Shown here: positions 43,459 to 53,756 of the stretch, piece after piece
Numbering within the stretch: position 1 is the first letter of the stretch
Layout of the letters: every line of letters begins with the position of its first letter
DNA from: CAWAYR01 sp050250875
GTDB taxonomy: Bacteria; Acidobacteriota; Vicinamibacteria; Vicinamibacterales; UBA2999
Direction: 5' to 3'
Length of the DNA: 64,000 nucleotides
Assembly (NCBI GenBank): GCA_050250875.1
Contig: JBFWNV010000001.1
Location: forward strand, 1,860,001 to 1,924,000
Translations under genes and position numbers: made by a program
The notes under the pieces: model-generated
Told to the model about the DNA's origin: nothing
Seen by the model: the letters and a program-made list of their open reading frames with translations, nothing else
Databases searched by the model: none

Positions 43459-45021
43459 TCACTGGGACGGCGGCTGGGCCGGCGTCCCGAGGCGCAGACG
43501 ATACAGGCCCGTCCGCGCCGTGAGGTAGAGGGTGCGGCCGTCGGCGTCGCCCCAGGCCATGTTGGCCGCCAGCTCGGGCAGACGGATCGTGCCCAGGTGC
43601 CGGCCATCCGGGGCCCAGACCCACAGGCCGCCCGGACCCGACACGAACACGTTGCCCATGCGGTCCACCTTCAGGCCGTCGAGTGCTTCTTCGCCCGGCG
43701 CCGCCGTCATGTCGGCGAACACCCGGCCGTTGGCGATCGAGCCGTCGGCGGCGACGTCCCACGCCATCACCACCTTCCGCCGCTCGTCCCAGTTGGCGAC
43801 GTAGAGCGTGCGCTCGTCGGGCGAGAAGGCCAGGCCGTTGGGCCCCTTCAGCGCGGTGGTCAGCCGCGCGAGCGTGCCGTCCGGGGCGCGGCGATACACC
43901 GCGGCGAACGGCTGCTCGGCGCGCCGGTCCTGCTCGAACCGGGGGAGCCCGAAGTACGGATCGCTGAAGTAGAGCGATCCGTCGGATCGATACACGAGGT
44001 CGTTGGGGCTGTTCAGGCGCCGGCCCTCGAAGCGATCGGCCAGCACCGTGAGGTCGCCGTTCTTTTCGAGCCGCGTGATGCGTCGATTGCCGTGTTCGGC
44101 AATGGTCAGCCGGCCCTCGGCGTCGAGCGTCAACCCGTTCGACCCGGGCTGCCGGTACTCGCCGATGTCCACGCCCGCGTAGCCGCTCTTGGTGCGGAAC
44201 ACCGACACGCCGTGATCCGCCGACCAGCGGTAGATGCGGTTGTCGTTCGGGTCACTGAACAGCAGCGCCTGCTCGACCGGCACCCAGACCGGGCCTTCGA
44301 CGAACGAGAAGCCGCTGGCCAGCTTCTCGAGCCGCGTGCCGGGAGGCACTACGGCGTCGAGCGCGGCATCGGCGCGGACGATCTCGACCGGCATCCCGGC
44401 CATCGTGGTGCCGGGCGTCGCGAAGAAGTCGAGCGTGGCCGAGCGGATCCAGATCCGGTTGGCCGGGGGATCCGAGAGCGGGCCATTCGCCGCGAACACG
44501 GCGATCCGCACCTCGGTGCCGGGCCTGGCGTCGCGGGTGAGCACCACCCGGTTGGGAGCGTTGAAGCCGGCGACGAGCGCCCCGCCGGACTGACCGAGCC
44601 GCCGCGGCAACTGCCCGTCGACCCACACCTCGGCGTAGTCGTCGACGACGATCTCGAACGCCACCGTGCTGCCGGATACGTCGAACGCCCCGACCTTCGC
44701 CGGCATCGTGAACGACAGTCGGTACCAGGCGAACGCCGCGCCGCCGCCGGTGCGGCGCGTCTGCAACGAGCCCGCGGGCGCGATCGGCCACTGCGAGTCG
44801 TCGAAGTCCACGGCGCCGACGGGCTTCGCCGGCGCGCCGACCGGCGCCTCTTCGAACCGCCACTCGCCGCGGACGATCTGCAGGCCGTCGCGGCTGTCGA
44901 GATCGACGATCGCCTCTGGCCGACCGTCGAGCACCGACCGCTCGGCCGCCGGCGTCGCGCGGAGCGACGCCAGCGGCGCGAGGGCCAGCGCGGCCACGAC
45001 CGCCAGCGCCAGGCGATTCAT
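43459..45021 (-). CDS. Secreted SMP-30/gluconolactonase-like protein with N-terminal jelly-roll domain
   Basis: A 520-residue protein with signal peptide (LALAVVAALALAPLASLRA). Residues about 30-200 are a beta-sandwich (LDSRDGLQIVRGEWRFEEAP, AWYRLSFTMPAKVGAFDVSG, FEIVVDDYAEVWVDGQLPR) like a galactose-binding lectin fold. The rest is a six-bladed SMP-30 propeller with FVEGPVWVPVEQALLFSDPN, GSNGLTLDAEGRLTIAEHGN, LNSPNDLVYRSDGSLYFSDP and GPNGLAFSPDERTLYVANWD, including the metal-ligand Glu, Asn and Asp. It would be a lactonase on a periplasmic sugar lactone. The start overlaps the GlcG-cupin stop (ATGA). Confidence 0.85.
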   Translation of the reverse strand: MNRLALAVVAALALAPLASLRATPAAERSVLDGRPEAIVDLDSRDGLQIVRGEWRFEEAPVGAPAKPVGAVDFDDSQWPIAPAGSLQTRRTGGGAAFAWYRLSFTMPAKVGAFDVSGSTVAFEIVVDDYAEVWVDGQLPRRLGQSGGALVAGFNAPNRVVLTRDARPGTEVRIAVFAANGPLSDPPANRIWIRSATLDFFATPGTTMAGMPVEIVRADAALDAVVPPGTRLEKLASGFSFVEGPVWVPVEQALLFSDPNDNRIYRWSADHGVSVFRTKSGYAGVDIGEYRQPGSNGLTLDAEGRLTIAEHGNRRITRLEKNGDLTVLADRFEGRRLNSPNDLVYRSDGSLYFSDPYFGLPRFEQDRRAEQPFAAVYRRAPDGTLARLTTALKGPNGLAFSPDERTLYVANWDERRKVVMAWDVAADGSIANGRVFADMTAAPGEEALDGLKVDRMGNVFVSGPGGLWVWAPDGRHLGTIRLPELAANMAWGDADGRTLYLTARTGLYRLRLGTPAQPPSQ

Positions 45022-45899
45022 CGCGAGCCTCCCATGTCCGTGGCCGGCGCCGTCACCTTGACCACGTAGTAGAGCAGCGGGCCGTCCACCTGCTTGAACC
45101 AGTGCGGCACGCCGTTGGGCACCACCACGACGTCGCCCTTCACGAGCCGGCGGGTCTCGCCGCCGTCGATCGAGGCGCCGCGAATCTCGTCCATGGCGGT
45201 GGGCTGCCCGCCGACGACCGAGCCGCCGGTGACCAGCGTTGCCGCGCCGTCGAGCACGTAGACGATGTCGGTGTCACGGGCGTGCACCTCGGCCATGCCC
45301 GCGGTCTCGCGCCGGCTCGCGTGGATCTTGAACTGGCCGTTCTCCAGCAGCGGCCGGCCGGCCTTGAACGCCGCCGTCACCTCGGCCGAGGCCAGCGCCT
45401 CGACCATTCCCGCCGGCATCGCCGCCGCGGTCATCGGCGCCGCGGTGGCGAAGGCATCGGCCACGGCCTGGGCGATCTCGTCGTCCTGTGCCGCGCTTGC
45501 CGCGCCGCTCACCCCGACGGCGCCCAGCACCTTGCCGCCGCGCACGAGTGGCACGCCGCCGCGCAGCGGCAGCATCACGTCCACCGCGACGAGCGAGGTA
45601 CGGCCCTTGGCCACCGCGTCCTCGAGGTTGCGCGTCGGCATGCGGAAGACCGCCGCCGTGCGCGCCTTCTCGATCGACACCGCCGCGCCGGCCGGGAACG
45701 AGCCGTCGAGACGCTCCAGCATCACCAGGTGGCCGCCGGCGTCGACGATGGCGATGGCGCCACCGGGAGCCTTCAGGCGGGCCGCCGCCGCGGTGGCGGC
45801 CGCCATGGCCTGCCGTGCCGCGTCGAGGGTCAGGTCGTCGGCGTGCGCCGGCACGATGCCGGCACACGCCACGAGCAGGGCTGCGACGAACGTCTTCAT
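45018..45899 (-). CDS. GlcG/HbpS-like domain fused to a cupin domain, exported
   Basis: A 293-residue protein with a signal peptide (MKTFVAALLVACAGIVPAHA). Residues 25-165 match the GlcG/HbpS fold (KAPGGAIAIVDAGGHLVMLE, KGRTSLVAVDVMLPLRGGVP, GVSGAASAAQDDEIAQAVAD), which binds haem or small ligands in HbpS. Residues about 185-285 are a cupin (HARDTDIVYVLDGAATLVTG, RLVKGDVVVVPNGVPHWFKQ), with the metal-type His/Glu of the second motif partly preserved. The fusion may link ligand sensing to a metal centre. It is 2 bp from the DM13-like gene and coupled to SMP-30. Confidence 0.8.
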   Translation of the reverse strand: MKTFVAALLVACAGIVPAHADDLTLDAARQAMAAATAAAARLKAPGGAIAIVDAGGHLVMLERLDGSFPAGAAVSIEKARTAAVFRMPTRNLEDAVAKGRTSLVAVDVMLPLRGGVPLVRGGKVLGAVGVSGAASAAQDDEIAQAVADAFATAAPMTAAAMPAGMVEALASAEVTAAFKAGRPLLENGQFKIHASRRETAGMAEVHARDTDIVYVLDGAATLVTGGSVVGGQPTAMDEIRGASIDGGETRRLVKGDVVVVPNGVPHWFKQVDGPLLYYVVKVTAPATDMGGSR

Positions 45900-45901
45900 G
45901 G

Positions 45902-46297
45902 CTAGTTCGTCAGCCGCATCGTCGAGCCGAACGTGGTCTCGCCGAGCACCGCTTCCGCCCACGCGCAGTAGATCTGCACCTTCGCGATGTCGCCGATGAA
46001 CGACGGCAGCGTGATCGAGCGGTTCATCTTGTCGTCCTTGATGGCGAGCCGCTGCAGCAGGAACACCTGGCCCTTGCTGTCGACGATCTGCCAGTGCGGA
46101 TCGGGCGTGTCGGGGGTGACGAAGTCGTTCGAGAGCGTGAGCACGTTCCTGCCGTTGACCACCGAGTGGGTCACCGTGCCGGTATTGGCCTTGGCGCCGG
46201 TGAACTTCAGGCTCGTGTGCATCTGCGCCTGTGCGGTGGCGGCCATCAGCACGATGGCCAGGGCGCCGACGGTGGCGCGGACGATGTGGCGGGTCAT
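45902..46297 (-). CDS. Exported DM13-like domain protein
   Basis: A 131-residue protein with signal peptide (AGE-type cleavage near AQA-QM). The mature part has FTGAKANTGTVTHSVVNGRN, LTLSNDFVTPDTPDPHWQIV, KGQVFLLQRLAIKDDKMNRS and VQIYCAWAEAVLGETTFG, which resembles DM13 domains. Such domains are proposed to take part in electron transfer; there is a single Cys. It starts a three-gene operon with GlcG-cupin and SMP-30. Function is inferred from the family and neighbours only. Confidence 0.7.
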   Translation of the reverse strand: MTRHIVRATVGALAIVLMAATAQAQMHTSLKFTGAKANTGTVTHSVVNGRNVLTLSNDFVTPDTPDPHWQIVDSKGQVFLLQRLAIKDDKMNRSITLPSFIGDIAKVQIYCAWAEAVLGETTFGSTMRLTN

Positions 46298-46751
46298 GGA
46301 TCGATCTCCTCTGTGTCAGGTGACGGGTCGCGGCCGCGTCATTGCGGCGAGTGCGACGACAGGCCTTGGATGCGAAGGCAAAAGGGACGTTTCGAGCGGC
46401 TATTGGCTGGCGGTTGGCGGCTCGAAACGTCACGTCGGAGCGCGGAGTCGTCGGCTGCAACGTGACGGCGACGGCGCGGTGTCTCCATCGGTGCAGACGC
46501 CGCGAGTCGGGTACTCAGCGGCTCAACTTCGGCCCGCCAGCCACTCGCACCTTCCGCAGGCTTGTCCGATATACAAGCGGCCCCCCGCTACTCGCGTCCC
46601 GGCCGTGTCGCCCTGACTCTCGGTGCGAGTGGCGGATCTCCGTGTGGCGATGCCTCAGATTCGCCGCTGAGCACCCGACCCGCGGCGTCTGCGTGTCGGG
46701 CGACATGCCCCGGCGGCCCCACCGCGCCGTCGCCGTTCACCGCCGCCGTCG
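46298..46751. other. 454-bp intergenic region with MITE-like element
   Basis: No protein-coding signal. It should carry the promoter of the DM13 operon at the left end and the terminator of the VOC gene at the right. Its middle is occupied by the 200-bp inverted-repeat element described at 46493-46692. Confidence 0.6.
46493..46692. mobile_element. MITE-like 200-bp element with 30-bp inverted terminal repeats
   Basis: Left end 46493-46522 and right end 46663-46692 are inverted copies, with 28 of 30 matching bases by eye (start GCAGACGCCGCG, end GCTCAGCGGC on the right-arm reading). A second inner pair, CCACTCGCACC at 46541-46551 and its complement at 46622-46632, keeps the symmetry. The centre holds a CTTGT/ACAAG mini-hairpin. 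No ORF and no clear target duplication. It is either a non-autonomous transposon remnant or a long structured RNA/DNA element. Confidence 0.6.
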
Positions 46752-47901
<1,150 letters not shown>

Positions 47902-47918
<17 letters not shown>

Positions 47919-49500
47919 CGCTGGCCTCCGTCGCCATCGAGGCACCGAGCCGCTCCAGCAGGTGGTCGCCGACCCGCAGTGCGTTGGCCATGATCGTCAG
48001 CGCCGGGTTCACCGCGCCGCTCGACGGGAAGAAACTGCCGTCGACGACGTAGAGGTTGTCGAGCTCGTGGGCCTTGCAGTGCACGTCGAGCGCCGACGTC
48101 GCCGGATCGTGGCCGAAGCGCACCGTGCCGCACTGGTGCGCCACCCCGGCCAGCGGGATGCGCTGGCCGACGAACAGCGAGCGGCCGAACAGCCCGACAT
48201 GGCACGAGTCGCCGTGCACCGAGCAGCGGCGCTGGCCCTGGACCAGGCGGCGCAGCCGCGCCTGCAGCTGGTCGTGGCCGGAGCCGTTGTTCGGCGTGTA
48301 GCTGAGGACGATGCCGCCGTTCTCGTCGAGCGTGACCCGGTTGGCCGGATCGGGCAGATCCTCCGAGGTGAGCCAGAAGTCGAGCGAGTGCTTCGCCATC
48401 AGCTCGAGCGTGAACCCCGGGGCCAGTCTCGGCGCGCCGGCCGACAGCGCCACGCCGTCGAGCTTGCCGACGAATGAGATGTGGCCCATCGGGAAGGGGA
48501 ACTCGCTGTCGCCGAAGTAGTAGTCGTTCACCGCCAGCGTCTTCTGGAACACGGTCGGATTCGGGCAGCGCGAGATGGCCATCAGCACCGAGTTGACGTG
48601 GCCCATGTAGTGGCGCCCGACCACGCCCGAGCCGTTGGCCAGGCCGTGCGGGTGGCGGTCGTTGGCGGAACGCAGCAGCAGCGCCGCCGAGTTGATGGCC
48701 CCGCAGCTCGACACCACGATGTCGGCGGTCACGCGCTCCACCTCGCCGCCTCGGCGGACGACCACGCCGGTCACCTCGCGGCCGGAGGCGCTGGTCTCGA
48801 GCCGCTCGACGTACGCGTCGGTCACCAGCGTGACGTTGGGCTGTGTCAACGCCCCGTTCACGCCGATGACGTGCGCGTCGCTCTTGGCGTGCACCAGGCA
48901 CGGGAAGCCGTCGCAGGTGGCGCAGCGGATGCACGGGCTGGCCTCGGGCCGCCGTTCGTCGAGCATCACGCCGAGCGGGACGTGGAACGGCCGGGCGCCG
49001 GCCGCGGCGAAGTCCTCGTGCAGGTCGCGGATGCGCGGCTCGTGCGAGACGGCCGGATGCGGATAGGGCCCCGATGCCCACGGCTCGGTGGGATCGACGC
49101 CGCGCTCGCCGTGGACCCGGTAGAGCCGCTCGGCCTCGGCGTAGTACGGCTCCAGGTCCGCATAGGCGATCGGCCACGCCGGCGACACCCCCTCGTAGTG
49201 GCGCAGCTCGTCGAAGTCGCGCTCGCGCAGCCGGAACAGCGCCGCGCCGTAGACCTTGGTGTTGCCGCCGACGCAGTAGCTGGTGTGCGGATGCAGCGGC
49301 CGGCCCTCGCCGTCGTGCCACACCTCCTTGGTGTGGTACCTGCCGTCGACGTTGACGGCGCGCGAGTTCCAGTTGTCGGCCTCGCGCTTCACGTAGCCGC
49401 CGCGTTCGAGCAGCAGCACGCGCCGGCCCGATCGCGACAGCCGATGCGCCAGCGTCCCGCCGCCCGCGCCGGTGCCGATGATGATGACGTCGTAATGCAT
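47902..49500 (-). CDS. GMC-family FAD oxidoreductase
   Basis: A 532-residue protein with the FAD-binding start MHYDVIIIGTGAGGGTLAHRL. The GMC-type sequence continues with LHPHTSYCVGGNTKVYGAAL, and SPCIRCATCDGFPCLVHAKS holds four Cys that might bind iron-sulphur. It ends HELDNLYVVDGSFFPSSGAV and NPALTIMANALR, where the His of the usual active site (HxGG region) is replaced by VNPALT with an Asn. It would oxidise an alcohol or sugar. The gene follows the aquaporin by 5 bp and precedes the VOC gene in the same operon. Cofactor is FAD by family. Confidence 0.85.
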
Positions 49501-49505
49501 GGAAG

Positions 49506-50273
49506 TCAGGCCTCGCAGAAGATGCAGCGGACACGCGGCGAGTGGTTGAGCTTGGCGCAGGCGCGGGTGACGGCGCCGGCGCGGACGAGGCGGTCGTGCA
49601 GCGCCGCGGCGAGCCACATGCCGGCCGGCGGGACGACCAGGTAGATCCAGAAGAACGAGAAGTCGGCGGCGACCAGCGCCGGGCCGAAGCTGCGCGCCGG
49701 GTTCATGCTCATGCCCGACAGCGGCGCTTCGAAGGTGATGTTGACCGCCACGACCAGGCCGGCGACGAGGCCGGTCAGCCGCATCGTCCGCGGGCGCGCC
49801 GACACCGCCAGCAGGATCGACAGCGTGAGGAACGAGATGAGCAGCTCGCCGGCGACGGCCGGCCAGATGCCGCCCGGTCCCGGCAGCGTGCGCACGTAGT
49901 TCACCTCCGGCGCGGCCGCAAAGGGCGCCAGCACCGCCGCGGCGACGGCGGTGCCGGCGACGCCGCCGGTCACCTGCGCGGCGATGTAGCCGATCGCGTC
50001 GCGGGCGGCGATGCGCCCCAGCCACAGGAACGCCAGCGTCACGGCGGGGTTCATGTGGGCGCCCGATCTGGCGCCGAACGGGGAGTAGATGATCGCGGCG
50101 GCGGTGGCGCCCATCGCCGCGCCCATCAGCACCCGCCGGCCCAACGCGTCGGCCACGGCCATGCGCAGCGGCGAGGCCGGATGCTCGAGCAGCACCGTCG
50201 CGGCGGTGGCCGCGATCATGAAGAGCCCGAGGGCGAGGGCCTCGGCGCCGTACTCCCGCCAGTGGTCGCGCAT
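49506..50273 (-). CDS. Aquaporin/MIP-family channel
   Basis: A 255-residue membrane protein with six hydrophobic helices and the two NPA half-helices, HMNPAVT (residues 75-77) and SMNPARS (191-193). The filter residues cannot be assigned by eye. MIP channels pass water, glycerol or small neutral solutes. The C-terminus adds a 25-residue tail with Cys (KLNHSPRVRCIFCEA). It is coupled to the small wHTH gene by TGATG and followed 5 bp later by the GMC gene. Confidence 0.9.
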   Translation of the reverse strand: MRDHWREYGAEALALGLFMIAATAATVLLEHPASPLRMAVADALGRRVLMGAAMGATAAAIIYSPFGARSGAHMNPAVTLAFLWLGRIAARDAIGYIAAQVTGGVAGTAVAAAVLAPFAAAPEVNYVRTLPGPGGIWPAVAGELLISFLTLSILLAVSARPRTMRLTGLVAGLVVAVNITFEAPLSGMSMNPARSFGPALVAADFSFFWIYLVVPPAGMWLAAALHDRLVRAGAVTRACAKLNHSPRVRCIFCEA

Positions 50274-50476
50274 CACACCACGCTCATCCGCCGGTAGTGT
50301 CCGGCGCCGGTGCGCGCCAGGAAGCGCGCCTCGACCAGCCGGCGCAGCAGGGCCGCGGTCGTGCCGGGGTCGACCTGCCACAACCGGGCGGCCTGGCCTT
50401 CGGTGAGCGACAGGCCGGGCATCTCCACGAACTCGTCGCGAATCCGCCGCAGCAAACCGTCCAGGGTGTCGGGCAT
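50273..50476 (-). CDS. Small winged-helix/HTH protein
   Basis: A 67-residue protein: MPDTLDGLLRRIRDEFVEMP, LTEGQAARLWQVDPGTTAAL and LLRRLVEARFLARTGAGHYRR. This is a single wHTH with a wing ending in basic residues, and no ligand domain. It is the first gene of the aquaporin/GMC/VOC operon and is divergent from the GH133 debranching-like gene. It could be its autoregulator. It is shorter than most regulators, so a DNA-binding partner is likely. Confidence 0.65.
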   Translation of the reverse strand: MPDTLDGLLRRIRDEFVEMPGLSLTEGQAARLWQVDPGTTAALLRRLVEARFLARTGAGHYRRMSVV

Positions 50477-50584
50477 CGAACGCCTCCGTTGCGAAGCTTG
50501 GATGCGCGACCCGCATCGGGGTGTCCGCCAGGCAGCGGAAACGACGGCCCGCGGCCCGCATCGAAGCGCGGGAGGAGACGAGCG

Positions 50585-52594
50585 GTGGACGACGACGGCG
50601 CGGTGACGCGCGAATGGCTCGAGGTGGACGGCCGCGGCGGCTTCGCCAGCGGCACCGTCAGCGGCGTGCGAACCCGGCGCTATCACGGCCTGCTGCTCGT
50701 GGCCACGACGCCGCCGACCGGCCGCGTGATGCTCGTCAACGGCGTCGAGGTCTGGGCCCACACGCCCACCGGCCGGGTCGCGCTCTCGACCCATCTCTAC
50801 ACCCCGGGAGTGCGGCATCCCGACGGCGTCAGCCGCCTGCGCCGCTTCACCGCCGATCCGTGGCCGACCTGGACGTGGGATCTCGGTGACGGACGGACGA
50901 TCACGCAGGAGACCGTGGTGACCCACGGCGCGCCGCGCACCGTCTGCCGCTGGACGCTCGACGGCCCCGGCCCGGTCACACTCGAGATCCGGCCGCTCGT
51001 CTCGGGCCGCGACTATCACGCGCTCCATCACGAGAACCCGGCGTTCGCCTTCGCGTCGCGCGAACGTGGCGCGGCGATCGAGTGGCAGCCGTACCCGGGG
51101 CTGCCGGGCATCCGCTGTTCGACCACGGGCACGTTCCACGCCCAGCCCGAATGGTTCCGGCAGTATCTCTATGCCGCCGAGCGCGAGCGCGGCCTCGACG
51201 ACACCGAGGACCTCGCCAGCCCCGGCGTGATCCAGTGTTCGATGTACGACGGCCGCTCGGTCTGCGTGTTCGAGCCGTCGTCGGCGGCCGACGAGCCGCT
51301 CGCCGATGCGCAGGCCGTGCGCGAGGCGGCCACCACCTGGTTCGCCGCCGAACGCCGCCGCCGCCGCGCCTTCCCGACGCCGCTCCACCGCGCCGCCGAC
51401 ACCTACATCGCCCAGCGCGGCGGCGGGCGGACGATCATCGCCGGCTACCCGTGGTTCACCGACTGGGGCCGCGACACCTTCATCGCCCTGCGCGGGCTGT
51501 GCCTGGCGACCGGCCGGCTCGCCGACGCCCGCGACATCCTGCTCGAGTGGGCCGGGGCGGTCGACCGCGGCATGCTGCCGAACCGCTTTCCCGACGCTGG
51601 CGACACGCCCGAGTTCAATGCCGTCGACGCGTCGCTCTGGTTCGTCGTCGCCGCCGGCGAGCTGCTGGCGCTGGCCGACCGGCGGCCGCGGCTGGTGCCG
51701 CGCGGGTCGCGGGCCCGGCTCCACGAGGCGATTGTCGCGATCCTGGCCGGCTACGCCGCCGGCACGCGCTACGACATCCACCTCGACGACGACGGCCTGC
51801 TCGCCGCCGGCGAGCCCGGCCAGCAGCTGACCTGGATGGATGCGCGGGTCGGCGATCGGGAGATCACACCGCGCATCGGCAAGCCGGTGGAGATCCAGGC
51901 GCTGTGGTTCAACGCCCTGCAGGTCGGGGCAGCGATCGACCGGCGATGGGCCGCCATGGCCGAGCGCGCGCAGCAAGCGTTCGCCGCGCGTTTCTGGAAC
52001 CCCGATCGGCCGGGGTTGTTCGATGTCGTGGATGTCGATCACCGGCCGGGCACGGTAGACGCCACGGTGCGCCCGAACCAGATCCTGGCGCTGGGCGGGC
52101 TGCCGCACGCGCTGCTCACCGGCGCCAGGGCGCGGGCGGTCGTCGACCTCGTGGAGCGCGAGCTGTGGACGCCGCTCGGCCTGCGGTCGCTGTCACCCGG
52201 CGAGCCCGGATACGCCGCCCGGTATGAAGGCCCGCCGTGGGCGCGCGACGCCGTCTACCATCAGGGCACCGTCTGGCCGTGGCTGCTCGGTCCGTTCGTG
52301 GAGGCTTGGCTGGGCGTCCGCGGCCGCACCAGCGAGGCGCGGGCCGCGGCCGCGGCGCGGTTCGTCGCGCCGCTCAGAGCGCACCTCGAGACGGCCGGGC
52401 TCGGCCACGTCTCGGAGATCGCCGACGCCGAGGCGCCGCACACGCCGCGCGGCTGCCCGTGGCAGGCCTGGTCGGTCGGCGAGCTGCTGCGGTTGGAGGT
52501 GCTGGTTGGGCCCAGTCCCGTGCAGCCCGCCAGCGGCATCTGGCCGCCGACCACGGTTGCCGGCGCCGGCCCCGACGTGTCCGCGAGGTCCTGA
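50585..52594 (+). CDS. Amylo-alpha-1,6-glucosidase (glycogen debranching enzyme, GH133)
   Basis: A 669-residue protein without signal peptide. The N-terminal half is the GDE_N domain (DGRGGFASGTVSGVRTRRYHG, LSTHLYTPGVRHPDGVSRLR). The C-terminal (alpha/alpha)6 half has GYPWFTDWGRDTFIALRGL, with the catalytic Asp in this stretch, a GMLPNRFPDAGDTPEFNAVD motif, and WARDAVYHQGTVWPWLLGP and TPRGCPWQAWSVGELLRL. These match GH133 enzymes that remove alpha-1,6-linked glucose from glycogen. The GTG at 50585 follows GGAGGAG 7 nt upstream. Confidence 0.9.
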   Translation: MDDDGAVTREWLEVDGRGGFASGTVSGVRTRRYHGLLLVATTPPTGRVMLVNGVEVWAHTPTGRVALSTHLYTPGVRHPDGVSRLRRFTADPWPTWTWDLGDGRTITQETVVTHGAPRTVCRWTLDGPGPVTLEIRPLVSGRDYHALHHENPAFAFASRERGAAIEWQPYPGLPGIRCSTTGTFHAQPEWFRQYLYAAERERGLDDTEDLASPGVIQCSMYDGRSVCVFEPSSAADEPLADAQAVREAATTWFAAERRRRRAFPTPLHRAADTYIAQRGGGRTIIAGYPWFTDWGRDTFIALRGLCLATGRLADARDILLEWAGAVDRGMLPNRFPDAGDTPEFNAVDASLWFVVAAGELLALADRRPRLVPRGSRARLHEAIVAILAGYAAGTRYDIHLDDDGLLAAGEPGQQLTWMDARVGDREITPRIGKPVEIQALWFNALQVGAAIDRRWAAMAERAQQAFAARFWNPDRPGLFDVVDVDHRPGTVDATVRPNQILALGGLPHALLTGARARAVVDLVERELWTPLGLRSLSPGEPGYAARYEGPPWARDAVYHQGTVWPWLLGPFVEAWLGVRGRTSEARAAAAARFVAPLRAHLETAGLGHVSEIADAEAPHTPRGCPWQAWSVGELLRLEVLVGPSPVQPASGIWPPTTVAGAGPDVSARS

Positions 52595-52616
52595 CGGCGA
52601 ACGCGAGCGCGCCGTC

Positions 52617-53717
52617 CTACAGCAGTTGGACGACGGCGAGCGCGGCGAAGGCGCCGAGGGTCGTCAACGCCAGCTCGGCCCGGTCGCGCACGGCGGCGAT
52701 GCCGAGCAGCAGGAAGAGCGCCGCCGCCGCCAGGCACGGCCAGTAGACGTCGTCGGCGCCCTCTTCCACGCCGCCGCGGGCCAGCTTGCGCACCTGATCG
52801 ATCACCGTGACGGCGATGTCGGTGTCGCGCTCACGGTCGAGCTCCATGTAGCGGCCGCCGCCGGCGGCGGCGATCACCGCCAGCGAGGCACGGTCGAGCC
52901 GCGAGTAAATCGGCGCCGAGGCGCGCTCGGGATCGTCGGACGGCGGCTCGGGGATGAAGCCGCCGTTGCTGGTGCCGACGCCGACGACGTAGATCGGGAT
53001 GCGCCGCTCCCTCGCGATCTGGATGGCGCGTTCGACGTCGCCGCTCCACGCCTGGCCGTCCGACAGCAGCAGGAACGCCTTCGCGTTCACCGACGGCCGG
53101 CCGAGGATCCGCTCGTCCTGGTCGAGCAGCTTGAGGGCCCACGAGATGCCCATCTCGATGTTGGTGTCCCACGACGCGTCGTCCTCGGCGCGGAACGGCG
53201 GCTCGGTGAGATGGTCGATGAAGAAGAAGAACGTGTTGGGGTCCCTGGTCAGCCGCACCTGCGGCGTGGCGATGCGCGCGAACGAGGTCATGGCGATGCG
53301 GTCGCCGTCCCAGCGCATGGCCTCGCCGAGCGCACGCAGGAACGCCATCGACCGCTTCCACCGATCGCCGCTCGGCATGTCGGTGACGCGCATCGAGGTC
53401 GAGCCGTCCTGCAGCACCACCAGGTCGATGCCGGCCCGCCGCACCCGGGTGGTCACCACCTGCGGCCGGGCCAGCGCCAGGATCACCGAGGCCGAGGCGG
53501 CGACCAGGCACAGCCAGAACAGCAGGCCGCCGAAGACCGAGAAGCGCTCGCGGACCGGCACCGCGCGGTGACGCAGGTAGCGGCGCACGTCGGCGCGGCG
53601 GCGCGCGAACTGCCAGATCCAGACCGCCAGCAGGACGGCCGGGCCGAGCAGCAGCCAGAGGTACTCCGGCTGCCGGAACACCAGCGCCTGCCAGTCGACG
53701 GTCGGTAACGTGAACAT
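52617..53717 (-). CDS. VWA-domain membrane protein of Bat operon (BatA/B-like)
   Basis: A 366-residue protein with two N-terminal membrane helices (LWLLLGPAVLLAVWIWQFA near residues 20-40, LLFWLCLVAASASVILALA near 65-83). A VWA domain follows with the metal site DGSTS at about 105-109 and a later LLSDG. The C-terminus has one more helix (CLAAAALFLLLGIAAVR). This is the last gene of the Bat block; its start is 39 bp after the TPR-like gene. The paralogue at 54495 has the same plan. Confidence 0.85.
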   Translation of the reverse strand: MFTLPTVDWQALVFRQPEYLWLLLGPAVLLAVWIWQFARRRADVRRYLRHRAVPVRERFSVFGGLLFWLCLVAASASVILALARPQVVTTRVRRAGIDLVVLQDGSTSMRVTDMPSGDRWKRSMAFLRALGEAMRWDGDRIAMTSFARIATPQVRLTRDPNTFFFFIDHLTEPPFRAEDDASWDTNIEMGISWALKLLDQDERILGRPSVNAKAFLLLSDGQAWSGDVERAIQIARERRIPIYVVGVGTSNGGFIPEPPSDDPERASAPIYSRLDRASLAVIAAAGGGRYMELDRERDTDIAVTVIDQVRKLARGGVEEGADDVYWPCLAAAALFLLLGIAAVRDRAELALTTLGAFAALAVVQLL

Positions 53718-53756
53718 GGTCGCCGTGAGGCAGAGCCGATTACGGCTCGTGACGTG

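Noticed and set aside
46493..46692. Integron attC site
   Set aside because: No GTTRRRY/RYYYAAC core sequences at the ends, no integrase and no cassette array nearby.
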